Position numbers and translations under genes: made by a program
DNA from: Aurantibacter_A sp039941195
GTDB taxonomy: Bacteria; Bacteroidota; Bacteroidia; Flavobacteriales; Flavobacteriaceae
Direction of reading: 5' to 3'
Assembly: GCF_039941195.1 (NCBI RefSeq)
Contig: NZ_JBDVFA010000010.1
Location: 1-64,000 of the forward strand
Length of the DNA stretch: 64,000 nt
The notes under the pieces: generated by a model
What the model was told of the DNA's origin: nothing
The model's input: only the letters and a program-made list of their open reading frames with translations
Database searches by the model: none
Shown here: positions 17,574 to 25,865 of the stretch, one piece after another
How positions within the stretch are numbered: position 1 is the stretch's first letter
Layout: every line of letters starts with the position of its first letter

Positions 17574-18140
17574 TTAAGTTATTCGTTTTCTAATTCTACT
17601 TAATGCCTGAGGAGTTACACCAATGTAAGAGGCTAAGTATTTTAAAGGTATTTCTTTAATTAATTGAGGTCGGTCTGTAAATAGTTTTAAATATCGTTCT
17701 TCTGCACTATCATTAAGTAACGACATTTCACGTTGTGATTTTAGTAAAAATAGATTTTCTGCGGTCACTCTACCAATGATGTTTCCGATTTCTGTTTTTT
17801 TATAAATTTCTTGTAAGTCGTTATAGTTTAACCTCCACAAAGTAGTTTTTGTTAATGTTTCGGTTTGATAGGTACTTGCTTTTTGGGTTAAAAATGAATC
17901 GTAGGCACTCATAAATTGTCCTTTAAAACAAAATCCAAAAGTAATATCGTTTTCCACTTTTGGAAGGTATAATCTAATTGAACCTTCTTCAATAAAGTTT
18001 AAATGCCTTTCAATTTTTCCAATTTTTAATAACGTGGTTTTTTTCTTGAATTCAGTTTTCACGAGTTTCGAAGAAAATAACTCCCAATCTGAATCACTTA
18101 ATGGAACAATTTGTTCTAAATACGATTTAATTTGATTCAT
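17574..18140 (-). CDS. Crp/Fnr-family transcriptional regulator
   Basis: A 188-residue regulator with a cyclic-nucleotide-binding-like beta-roll at residues about 28-115 (LLKIGKIERHLNFIEEGSIR, FCFKGQFMSAYDSFL) and a compact winged helix-turn-helix at the end (IPLKYLASYIGVTPQALSRI). There is no cysteine cluster for an iron-sulphur centre, so it is not Fnr-like in mechanism. Such short single-domain Crp-type regulators are numerous in Flavobacteriia and usually act on a neighbouring gene, here probably the DoxX-like gene downstream. The effector is unknown. Confidence 0.85.
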   Translation of the reverse strand: MNQIKSYLEQIVPLSDSDWELFSSKLVKTEFKKKTTLLKIGKIERHLNFIEEGSIRLYLPKVENDITFGFCFKGQFMSAYDSFLTQKASTYQTETLTKTTLWRLNYNDLQEIYKKTEIGNIIGRVTAENLFLLKSQREMSLLNDSAEERYLKLFTDRPQLIKEIPLKYLASYIGVTPQALSRIRKRIT

Positions 18141-18337
18141 GATAACCCATTAAATGTTAAGCTAGTTTGTAACGATAATCATTTATTATATACAAATACC
18201 AAAAGTTGTGAACTTAATTTGAAATCTAAAGTTAATACCTAATTGGTTTTGTTTATTAAAAATTTATGATACTTCAAGCTTTTTTTACTAGTTGAAATAT
18301 ATCTTATTCAATTAATTTCACAAATTTTTAAGTTCGG

Positions 18338-18367
18338 TGCAACCTTTACTTATTTGCATTGTCTTTC
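18338..18367 (+). promoter_or_regulatory. Candidate ECF promoter of the TonB receptor operon (site C)
   Basis: TGCAAC at 18338-18343, exactly 17 bases, then GTCTTTC from 18361. It is the third copy of the element found before the ECF sigma gene and the barrel gene, here about 45 bases before the receptor start codon. It also argues for the ATG at 18412 over a longer reading frame that would start inside the promoter. Confidence 0.65.
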
Positions 18368-18411
18368 AAAGAGAATTAATAAAACAATCATCTAAAAAAA
18401 ACGATCAATCA

Positions 18412-20799
18412 ATGTTTAAACAATCAAAAAAAATTAGACTATTTCTGTTTACCTGTGTACTTGTATGCACTGCGGTTAGCGCTCAAAATAGTTATACAAT
18501 CAGTGGTACCATTACCGATGCCAGTAATGGTGAAACCTTATTTGGGGCGTCGGTATTTTTAAAGGGCACTACCAATGGTGTCGTTACCAACGAATACGGT
18601 TTTTACTCTTTAACAGCACCCAAAGGCGAATACACTTTAAATGTTTCGTATATGGGGTATAATGAAATTAGTAAAGCGGTTACCCTAGACAAAAATCAAA
18701 AAATAGATTTTGAAATTTCAGAGTTCTCTACCGCTTTAGAAGAAGTGGTAGTTACGGCTGAAGAACCGGAACGTGCTTTGCTACGCAAACCAGAAATGAG
18801 CGTTGCCAAAATGAATATAGGTACGGTAAAAAAAATGCCTGTTGTTTTAGGCGAAGTAGATATTTTAAAGTCCTTACAAATGCTTCCGGGGGTCACCAAT
18901 AATGGTGAAGGTACCGGTGGTTTTCATGTACGGGGTGGTGCTGGTGATCAAAACCTAGTCTTGTTAGATGAGGCTATTATTTACAATACCTCACACATGT
19001 TTGGGTTCTTTTCGGTGTTTAATGCAGATGCTATTAAAGATGTAAAACTGTACAAAGGGGGCATACCAGCTCGTTTTGGTGGGCGTGTTTCTTCGGTATT
19101 AGATGTGCGCCAAAAAGATGGTAACAACAAACGTTTTGAGGCTACGGGTGGTATTGGTATTATTTCTAGTCGTTTGGCATTAGAAGGTCCGTTATTTAAA
19201 GAAAAAGGGTCGTTTTTAATTGCGGGTAGACGTTCGTATGCGGACTTACTTTTAAAGGCAGCAGGTGAAGACAATAGTGTTAGTTTTTATGACCTGAACC
19301 TAAAAACCAATTACAATATAAACGATAACAACAAATTATACCTGTCTGGGTATTTTGGTAGAGATGCCTTTGAATTGGGTGATAGTTTTTCGAGCAGTTA
19401 TGGCAACTCAACTGGTAACTTGCGTTGGAATCATATTTTTAATGAGAAACTGTTTTCAAATTTATCGGCTGTTGTTAGTAGATACGATTACGATTTGGGT
19501 ATTACTGCTGCAGAATTTGATTGGATATCATCTATCAGCAATTACAATTTAAAATATGACTTGAAATATTATTTCAGCAACAATTTTAAATTGGACTTTG
19601 GTGCGAGTGGTATTTATTATGATTTTAATCCAGGGCAGATAATTCCAACTTCAGATACAGCGGAAGTGAATCCGTTACTCTTAGATAGTAAAAAGGCTTT
19701 TGAAAGTGGTATTTATGTGAACGCAGAACATAAGCTTTCCGAAAAATTAAATGCGCAGTATGGAGTTCGAATAAGTGGTTTTACTCGTTTTGGTGGACAA
19801 GCAATGGTTGATTATGCCAACGACCAACCAGTAGTTTACAACCCAACTTTAGGTATTTACGAACGAGGTATAGCTGTGGGGGAGACAGACTATGCAAAAG
19901 GAGATGCCATTGAAAGTTTTACCAATTTTGAACCTCGTGCTTCCTTAGCTTATACCTTGAATGAAAATTCATCATTAAAATTAGGTTTTTCAAGAGCAGC
20001 ACAATACATACACTTATTATCGAATACAGCTTCAGCAACCCCTTTAGATGTATGGACGCCAAGTGGTGAGTTTGTAAAACCACAATTATCAAATCAGTAT
20101 GCTTTCGGATATTTTAGAAATTTCAAGGATCAAGTTTATTCTATGGAAGCAGAAGTGTATTATAAAAATACGGACAATAGAATTGACTATATAGATGGTT
20201 CGGATCTAATAGGACAGAATACCATTGAAACTGAAATCTTAAATGGGGAATCTCGCGCCTACGGATTGGAGCTTTTATTCCGTAAAAATGAAGGTAATTT
20301 CACAGGTTGGATAGCATATACCTTGTCAAAATCAGAACAACGCACGCCAGGAGGTTCAGCGGGTGGATTAGGAATTAACGATGGTGAATGGTATAATACA
20401 CCGTATGATAGAACTCATGATGTTTCAATTTCTGGTTCGTACAGACTAAATGATAAGTGGAGTTTTGGCACCAATCTTGTTTTTCAAACAGGACGTCCAG
20501 TAACATATCCTAATGGACAATACGAATATGAAGGTTTGTCCATTGCGAGTTATGCTCCAAGAAATTCAGATCGCTTACCTGCCTATCATCGATTGGATTT
20601 ATCAGTCAACTATAAACCGAATAGAAAACCAGAAAAACGATTTAAAGGTGAATGGGTTTTGGGAATCTATAATGCCTATAATCGTAAAAATGCGGCTTCC
20701 ATTTCTTTTGGCCAGAACATAGAAACGGGTGCTAATGAAGCAACTAGAACCGCTATTTTCGGAATGGTGCCTTCATTAACCTATAATTTTAAATTTTAA
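18412..20799 (+). CDS. TonB-dependent outer-membrane receptor with CarboxypepD_reg-like domain
   Basis: A 795-residue receptor. From the N-terminus: signal peptide (FLFTCVLVCTAVSAQ), a carboxypeptidase-regulatory-like beta-sandwich (YTISGTITDASNGETLFGAS), a plug domain (VHV-type segment GGFHVRGGAGDQNLVLLDEA and KLYKGGIPARFGGRVSSVLD), and a 22-strand-type barrel ending LTYNFKF. Such receptors import ligands through the outer membrane using TonB energy; no specificity is visible. The DUF4249 lipoprotein gene follows after four bases, a pairing widespread in Bacteroidota. The ATG at 18412 gives the normal signal peptide. A candidate ECF promoter lies just upstream. Confidence 0.9.
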   Translation: MFKQSKKIRLFLFTCVLVCTAVSAQNSYTISGTITDASNGETLFGASVFLKGTTNGVVTNEYGFYSLTAPKGEYTLNVSYMGYNEISKAVTLDKNQKIDFEISEFSTALEEVVVTAEEPERALLRKPEMSVAKMNIGTVKKMPVVLGEVDILKSLQMLPGVTNNGEGTGGFHVRGGAGDQNLVLLDEAIIYNTSHMFGFFSVFNADAIKDVKLYKGGIPARFGGRVSSVLDVRQKDGNNKRFEATGGIGIISSRLALEGPLFKEKGSFLIAGRRSYADLLLKAAGEDNSVSFYDLNLKTNYNINDNNKLYLSGYFGRDAFELGDSFSSSYGNSTGNLRWNHIFNEKLFSNLSAVVSRYDYDLGITAAEFDWISSISNYNLKYDLKYYFSNNFKLDFGASGIYYDFNPGQIIPTSDTAEVNPLLLDSKKAFESGIYVNAEHKLSEKLNAQYGVRISGFTRFGGQAMVDYANDQPVVYNPTLGIYERGIAVGETDYAKGDAIESFTNFEPRASLAYTLNENSSLKLGFSRAAQYIHLLSNTASATPLDVWTPSGEFVKPQLSNQYAFGYFRNFKDQVYSMEAEVYYKNTDNRIDYIDGSDLIGQNTIETEILNGESRAYGLELLFRKNEGNFTGWIAYTLSKSEQRTPGGSAGGLGINDGEWYNTPYDRTHDVSISGSYRLNDKWSFGTNLVFQTGRPVTYPNGQYEYEGLSIASYAPRNSDRLPAYHRLDLSVNYKPNRKPEKRFKGEWVLGIYNAYNRKNAASISFGQNIETGANEATRTAIFGMVPSLTYNFKF

Positions 20800-20803
20800 G
20801 AAG

Positions 20804-21649
20804 ATGAAAAACTATATAAAATTAACAATACTATTTGTAGCGGTTGCATTCGCTTCGTGTACCGATGTAATTGATGTACCAGTACAAACCGCAGAAACGA
20901 GATTGGTGATTGAAGCTTCTTTAGATTGGGATAAAGGAACAGCTGGTAATAATCAAACTATTTCTTTGCGAACGTCTACAGCATTTTTTGAAACAAACAG
21001 TAATACTTCGGCAACCGGTGCAACAGTTACCGTTACTAATGATGCTGACAATACACAGGTTTTATTTGTTGATCAGAACAATGGTGATTATACTACTGAC
21101 GAATTTATACCTGTAATGAATCAATCTTTTACTTTAGAGGTTATTTATAATGGGGAAACCTATATTGCTACCGAAACATTAAATCCGGTACCAGATATTG
21201 AAGAGGTTTATCAAGGAATAGAAGATGGTTTTAATGATGAGGAATTGGAAGTGCATGTTGTTTTTCAAGACCCACCTGAGGAAGGAAATAATGTGTTTTT
21301 TAAATTTAAAAATCAACGCGATTTACTACCTACATTAGAAGTTGGTGATGATAGATTTGTAAATGGAAACGAAATTGATTGGTGGCTTGAATTGGATGAT
21401 GATGATGAAACCGATGAAGTAGAATCTTTTCAACCTGGTGATATCGTCGACATTGAAATGGCAGCAATTTCAACAGCGTATAAAGATTATTTAGAAATTC
21501 TAATCAGTCAAATCGGAGGCGTAGGACTTTTTGAAGCTACACCTGTTGCTGTAAAAGGTAATTGCGCGAATCTAACAAATCCCGAGAATTATGCCCATGG
21601 GTATTTTAGATTGACAGAAGTGAATAAGTTCAGTTATACCTTCGAATAA
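20804..21649 (+). CDS. DUF4249 lipoprotein
   Basis: A 281-residue lipoprotein (lipobox FASC, Cys19) with the DUF4249 pattern: ETRLVIEASLDWDKG after the lipobox, short beta-strand segments ATVTVTNDAD and NGDYTTDEFIPVMNQSF, and the FTLEVIYNGETYIATETLNP region. DUF4249 proteins occur next to TonB-dependent receptors and are thought to sit on the cell surface or in the periplasm with them, perhaps helping ligand capture; this is not demonstrated. It starts four bases after the receptor stop, and a strong terminator follows it. Confidence 0.85.
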   Translation: MKNYIKLTILFVAVAFASCTDVIDVPVQTAETRLVIEASLDWDKGTAGNNQTISLRTSTAFFETNSNTSATGATVTVTNDADNTQVLFVDQNNGDYTTDEFIPVMNQSFTLEVIYNGETYIATETLNPVPDIEEVYQGIEDGFNDEELEVHVVFQDPPEEGNNVFFKFKNQRDLLPTLEVGDDRFVNGNEIDWWLELDDDDETDEVESFQPGDIVDIEMAAISTAYKDYLEILISQIGGVGLFEATPVAVKGNCANLTNPENYAHGYFRLTEVNKFSYTFE

Positions 21650-21669
21650 AAATTGATTTATGAACTTGA

Positions 21670-21708
21670 AGTGGGTTATTTCTTTCGGGAAATAATCCAC
21701 TTTTTTTT
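21670..21708 (+). terminator. Rho-independent terminator after the TonB receptor operon
   Basis: A 13-base-pair stem (arms 21670-21682 and 21689-21701, one G-T wobble, loop TTTCGG) followed by a run of T (21701-21708), just after the DUF4249 stop codon. Confidence 0.85.
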
Positions 21709-21718
21709 GTGCTATTTT

Positions 21719-22537
21719 TTACCACCATACTACAAAGAACTTCTTAAAATCAGTAGCTGATTTTTTCATCCAAACCATGGGTGCATTCTTTCGAAGCATA
21801 TGTGTTGTAAGGGCTACAATTGCTTGAAGGTGTACTATCCATTCTACATCCTCATGCGGTTCTATTACCCATTCCGATTTAGAAGGAATATAGAATTGGA
21901 AAGTTTCGAATGCGTCTTTTTTTAAATCATCTAAGCGCAGCCAATATCCAGCTATGCAATCTTCATTTATAGGGTGCAACGTTGCAATAGCAGCATCATA
22001 GGGTTTAAATATTTGACCTTTAAAACAAGCTTGATGTACAATGTTTGTAGGGCTGATGTTATTTTCTTGCAGTGCTTGTGCCCCTTCAAACGAATGTAAC
22101 AATTGAAATTGTTTGTTCTTTATTTTTTGAATTTTAGCAAAGAAGGCATCCCGTTTATTTGGTCCGATTAAATTGTGAATAGGATCTGTAATATCCGGAT
22201 TTATGATGTAAAATTTATAGGTTAATTCTACATGAATTAGTTGTTCGGTGGATGTATCCTTTAGTATAAAATCAATTTCACCAAGTGTTTGCTTACCCCT
22301 ATAAATAGGAAGATTATGCAACAACACCTCATAGCGCTTTGAGTGATTTAAGAGCTGTTTACAAATATATTCCATTTGATGCCCTAGACGGATATTCTTG
22401 GGAATGGGAGTGGGAGTGAAATAGGATAATTCAATATCGGGAAACTCAAATTGTTGCACACCAAATTGTTCCGTATTCCATAATGGCGGAGTATTTATGA
22501 ATCCGGCGCATTGTTTATGTAGAAAGTGATACGGCAT
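21719..22537 (-). CDS. DUF1853 family protein
   Basis: A 272-residue protein of the DUF1853 family. It carries the family's nuclease-like core: the pair of acidic residues and lysine in IYRGKQTLGEIDFILKD and then HVELTYKFYI (E-x-K-type), and GPNKRDAFFAKIQKIKNKQF. This fits a PD-(D/E)xK-like fold, but the biochemical role is unknown. It is on the minus strand, convergent with the TonB operon and divergent from the VWA gene. No transmembrane segment or signal peptide is seen. Confidence 0.75.
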   Translation of the reverse strand: MPYHFLHKQCAGFINTPPLWNTEQFGVQQFEFPDIELSYFTPTPIPKNIRLGHQMEYICKQLLNHSKRYEVLLHNLPIYRGKQTLGEIDFILKDTSTEQLIHVELTYKFYIINPDITDPIHNLIGPNKRDAFFAKIQKIKNKQFQLLHSFEGAQALQENNISPTNIVHQACFKGQIFKPYDAAIATLHPINEDCIAGYWLRLDDLKKDAFETFQFYIPSKSEWVIEPHEDVEWIVHLQAIVALTTHMLRKNAPMVWMKKSATDFKKFFVVWW

Positions 22538-22664
22538 ATTGTAAACTTAGCCTGTTAATTTACAGCTATTATAACGACCAAAGTAATAGAAAACACAAAA
22601 ATGGCTAACGTTAACTTTTCCTAAAAAACGAGATACTCAGGTTCAAATATCTTAAATTTATACT

Positions 22665-23828
22665 ATGGCTATGACAACAAGACAAGGATTTCGGTTTACA
22701 CCTTACGAAGCCCCAGAACAAACTCCCTTTGAAAAGCTTTTTGAGATTTTTCAAGAGCTGATTACACACACTTCAGGTGATTTTGATGAAGCTATTGATT
22801 GGTTGCACGAATTAGATAAAGAATACGAGCTAACTACTGATGAATATACTATTGATGATTTTATTGAAGAGCTAAAAGCGAAAGGCTTTATTCAAGAAGA
22901 GTTTGAAGATGATGGCGATGCTTCAGGCGAAGAAGGAGATGATGATGGTGACGAAACTAAAAAGGGGGTAATTTCAATTACCGCTAAAATGGAACGTATT
23001 ATTCGACAACATGCTTTAGATCAAATTTTTGGTAAGTTAAAAAGGAGTGGTGCTGGTAATCATAAAACAGGAAAATCTGGACAAGGAGATGAACATACGG
23101 GTGATATGCGCGAATACCGTTATGGCGATGGTTTAGAGCATATTTCGATGACTGAGAGCTTAAAAAATGCACAAATAAATCACGGTATTGGTAGTTTTTC
23201 TTTGGATGAAAATGACCTTGTGGTGGAGGACACGCAATACAAGGCCCAGATGAGTACTATTTTAATGATTGATATTAGCCATAGTATGATTTTGTATGGA
23301 GAAGATCGTATTACACCTGCAAAAAAGGTTGCAATGGCACTGGCAGAATTAATTACTACACGATATCCTAAGGATACACTGGATATTTTAGTGTTTGGTA
23401 ATGATGCCTGGCCTATTCCCATTAAAGATTTACCGTATTTAAAAGTTGGTCCATATCATACAAATACAGTTGCTGGTTTACAATTAGCGATGGATATGTT
23501 ACGTAGAAAGCGAAATACCAACAAGCAAATTTTTATGATAACCGATGGTAAACCAAGTTGTTTGCGGTTACCCGATGGTACCTATTATAAGAATAGTGTT
23601 GGCTTGGATGATTACATTGTTGAGAAATGTTACAACATGGCGCGGCAAGCACGAAAGTTACACATTCCAATTACGACTTTTATGATTGCACAGGATCCTT
23701 ATTTGATGAAGTTTATACGTCAGTTTACGGAAGCCAATAAAGGCAAAGCATTTTTCACAGGGTTAAAAGGATTGGGTGAAATGATTTTTGAAGACTATGA
23801 GAGTAATAGAAGGAAACGATTGAAATAA
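22665..23828 (+). CDS. VWA-domain protein of a MoxR/VWA-type module
   Basis: A 387-residue cytoplasmic-looking protein. The N-terminal half has helices and a very acidic linker (about residues 80-100). The C-terminal half is a von Willebrand factor A domain with the metal-ion MIDAS motif DISHS (Asp203, Ser205, Ser207) and the later ITDGKPS. In MoxR/VWA pairs the AAA+ ATPase acts on clients brought by the VWA protein. The paired AAA+ gene lies at 24328. The ATG at 22665 follows AATTTATACT; a start two codons later is also possible. Confidence 0.85.
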   Translation: MAMTTRQGFRFTPYEAPEQTPFEKLFEIFQELITHTSGDFDEAIDWLHELDKEYELTTDEYTIDDFIEELKAKGFIQEEFEDDGDASGEEGDDDGDETKKGVISITAKMERIIRQHALDQIFGKLKRSGAGNHKTGKSGQGDEHTGDMREYRYGDGLEHISMTESLKNAQINHGIGSFSLDENDLVVEDTQYKAQMSTILMIDISHSMILYGEDRITPAKKVAMALAELITTRYPKDTLDILVFGNDAWPIPIKDLPYLKVGPYHTNTVAGLQLAMDMLRRKRNTNKQIFMITDGKPSCLRLPDGTYYKNSVGLDDYIVEKCYNMARQARKLHIPITTFMIAQDPYLMKFIRQFTEANKGKAFFTGLKGLGEMIFEDYESNRRKRLK

Positions 23829-23867
23829 AAGGTATAGCAATAAGTCTAAATAAGAGACTAAAACTAA

Positions 23868-24314
23868 ATGGGCACACAAAATAGATTATGGTATCAGAAA
23901 AAGCGAACATGGTTTTTGTTATTCTTTGTAATCTGTACAGGTTTATTTATTTCTACTTTGCCGAAAGAGTTACCACGAAATGTAGCCTATTTAGCAAAAG
24001 CATATTCAGAACCAGAAATAGCAGAAGGTGCGTTGGCAATTGCTAAAAGGAACCCTAAAATAATTGCCTTATTGGGAGAATTGGAACCTATGCATACATT
24101 TGATATGGTAGAAGGTTCGGTTGGGTATTCTAAAACAGGTGATTCTGTGGCAATAACTATTGGCGTACGTGGCGATAAAAAAATTAAAAATATACGTTCA
24201 AAAATGGATGTATTAGCAGAGAAAGTGAATGGAAAATGGGAATATGTCAATATTAAAGTCCGAATTAAAAAACCGGATGAATTAAAACAAACAATTCCTA
24301 TTTTAGTTAAATAA
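23868..24314 (+). CDS. Coa1-like membrane-anchored small protein
   Basis: A 148-residue protein with an N-terminal membrane anchor (WFLLFFVICTGLFISTLPKE) and a soluble domain that resembles the cytochrome-oxidase assembly protein Coa1 family: EGSVGYSKTGDSVAITIGVR followed by a WEYVNIKVRI ending. I recognise this by pattern, not by search. Its position between a VWA gene and an AAA+ gene is unusual for a Coa1 homologue and suggests it is a part, anchor or client of that module. It is 39 bases after the VWA gene and 13 bases before the AAA+ gene. Confidence 0.55.
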   Translation: MGTQNRLWYQKKRTWFLLFFVICTGLFISTLPKELPRNVAYLAKAYSEPEIAEGALAIAKRNPKIIALLGELEPMHTFDMVEGSVGYSKTGDSVAITIGVRGDKKIKNIRSKMDVLAEKVNGKWEYVNIKVRIKKPDELKQTIPILVK

Positions 24315-24327
24315 TAGCACAAGATAT

Positions 24328-25800
24328 ATGAGTTTAAAGTATACAGAGATTACCACTTTAAAAGAATTAGAAAATGCGGGGTATAAAAGTAAAAGCATAA
24401 AAGATGAATTGCGTGATAACCTTCGTGAAAATATTAAAGCAGGTAAAGATAGTTTTGAGGGTGTTTGGGGTTATGAAGATAGTGTAATACCAGAACTAGA
24501 ACGGGCAATTCTTTCACGCCATAATATAAATTTATTAGGCTTACGTGGACAGGCCAAAACACGTTTGGCAAGATTGATGGTGAATTTGTTGGATGAATAT
24601 ATTCCGGTAGTGGCTGGTTCTGAAATTAATGATGACCCGTTGGCACCAATGTCTCGATATGCTTTGGAATTGATTAAAGAAAAAGGCGATGATACTCCAA
24701 TTTCTTGGTTGCATCGAAACGAGCGGTTTTATGAAAAACTGGCGACTCCTGATGTTACGGTTGCCGATTTAATAGGTGATGTAGATCCAATAAAAGCGGC
24801 AAATTTAAAATTATCATATGCTGATGACCGTGTGATTCATTTTGGAATGATACCACGTGCAAACCGTTGTATTTTTGTAATCAATGAATTGCCTGATTTA
24901 CAAGCTAGAATTCAGGTTTCGCTATTTAATATTTTAGAAGAAGGTGATATTCAAATTCGTGGGTTCAAATTAAGATTACCATTAGATTTGCAATTTGTTT
25001 TCACAGCAAACCCTGAAGATTATACCAATAGGGGCAGTATAGTTACCCCTCTAAAAGATAGAATAGGGTCACAGATATTAACGCATTACCCAGATGATAT
25101 TGAAACTGCCCGTAAAATTACGGAGCAAGAATCTAATCTAGATCAAAGACAAACAGATGTAGTGTATGTTCCAGATTTAGCAAAAGATTTATTGGAGCAG
25201 ATTAGTTTTTCAGCGCGTAATAGTGAATATGTAGATGCTAAAAGTGGGGTGAGTGCTAGAACAAGTATTACGGCTTTCGAAAACTTATTAAGTGCTGCAG
25301 AACGTAGAGCTTTATTATCAGGTGCGGAAAATACAACGGTACGACTAAGCGATTTCTTAGGGGTTATTCCAGCAATTACAGGTAAGATAGAATTGGTGTA
25401 TGAAGGAGAGCAGGAGGGAGCCGATGGCGTTGCTGCAATTTTAATTGATGATGCCGTAAAAATGTTGTTTCCAAAATATTTCCCAGCAATAAAGAAGTTA
25501 GAACGTAAAGATGCAGAAACCCCATACGATGGTTTGTTGTCTTGGTTTTTTCAAGAAAGTCAAGGTTTTGAATTATTGGATGATTTCACCGATGAAGAAT
25601 ATAAACGTGCGTTGGATGGAATACCTGAGTTAAGTATCCTTATAAAAGAATACCAACCAGACTTTCCAAAAGAAGATATTTATTTCCTTAAGGAACTTTT
25701 GATTTGGGGATTGGTGGCGTTTAAAAAGTTAAGCAAGCAAAGATTTGCTGAAGGGTATCAATTTAATGACTTGTATGGAAGTTATATTAGTGGGTTATAA
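24328..25800 (+). CDS. AAA+ ATPase of the MoxR/magnesium-chelatase type
   Basis: A 490-residue AAA+ ATPase. Walker A is GLRGQAKT (71-78); the Walker B-like strand is IFVINELPDL (182-191), with Asn-Glu in place of Asp-Glu; the sensor-1 region is FVFTANPEDYTNRG. These features match magnesium-chelatase-like/MoxR ATPases, which remodel proteins with VWA partners. Magnesium insertion into chlorophyll is not expected in this organism, and the neighbouring VWA protein at 22665 supports a chaperone-type module. A terminator follows the stop. Confidence 0.85.
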   Translation: MSLKYTEITTLKELENAGYKSKSIKDELRDNLRENIKAGKDSFEGVWGYEDSVIPELERAILSRHNINLLGLRGQAKTRLARLMVNLLDEYIPVVAGSEINDDPLAPMSRYALELIKEKGDDTPISWLHRNERFYEKLATPDVTVADLIGDVDPIKAANLKLSYADDRVIHFGMIPRANRCIFVINELPDLQARIQVSLFNILEEGDIQIRGFKLRLPLDLQFVFTANPEDYTNRGSIVTPLKDRIGSQILTHYPDDIETARKITEQESNLDQRQTDVVYVPDLAKDLLEQISFSARNSEYVDAKSGVSARTSITAFENLLSAAERRALLSGAENTTVRLSDFLGVIPAITGKIELVYEGEQEGADGVAAILIDDAVKMLFPKYFPAIKKLERKDAETPYDGLLSWFFQESQGFELLDDFTDEEYKRALDGIPELSILIKEYQPDFPKEDIYFLKELLIWGLVAFKKLSKQRFAEGYQFNDLYGSYISGL

Positions 25801-25818
25801 AATTTTAGTAAATAAGAA

Positions 25819-25842
25819 AACCCTTCAGTGTTCTGAAGGGTT
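25819..25842. terminator. Terminator hairpin between convergent genes
   Basis: Perfect 10-base-pair stem AACCCTTCAG / CTGAAGGGTT with a four-base loop, immediately after the AAA+ gene. The T-rich stretch TTCTCCTTTT follows on the plus strand and A-rich sequence precedes it, so it may stop transcription from both sides. Confidence 0.8.
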
Positions 25843-25865
25843 CTCCTTTTAGCAATTAATTTCCC

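Noticed and set aside
18337..18411. N-terminal extension of the TonB receptor reading frame
   Set aside because: It begins inside the candidate ECF promoter and lacks a signal peptide; the ATG at 18412 gives a normal one.
24328..25800. Magnesium chelatase for chlorophyll synthesis
   Set aside because: The VWA partner is of the MoxR-type and no other tetrapyrrole-specific gene is nearby.
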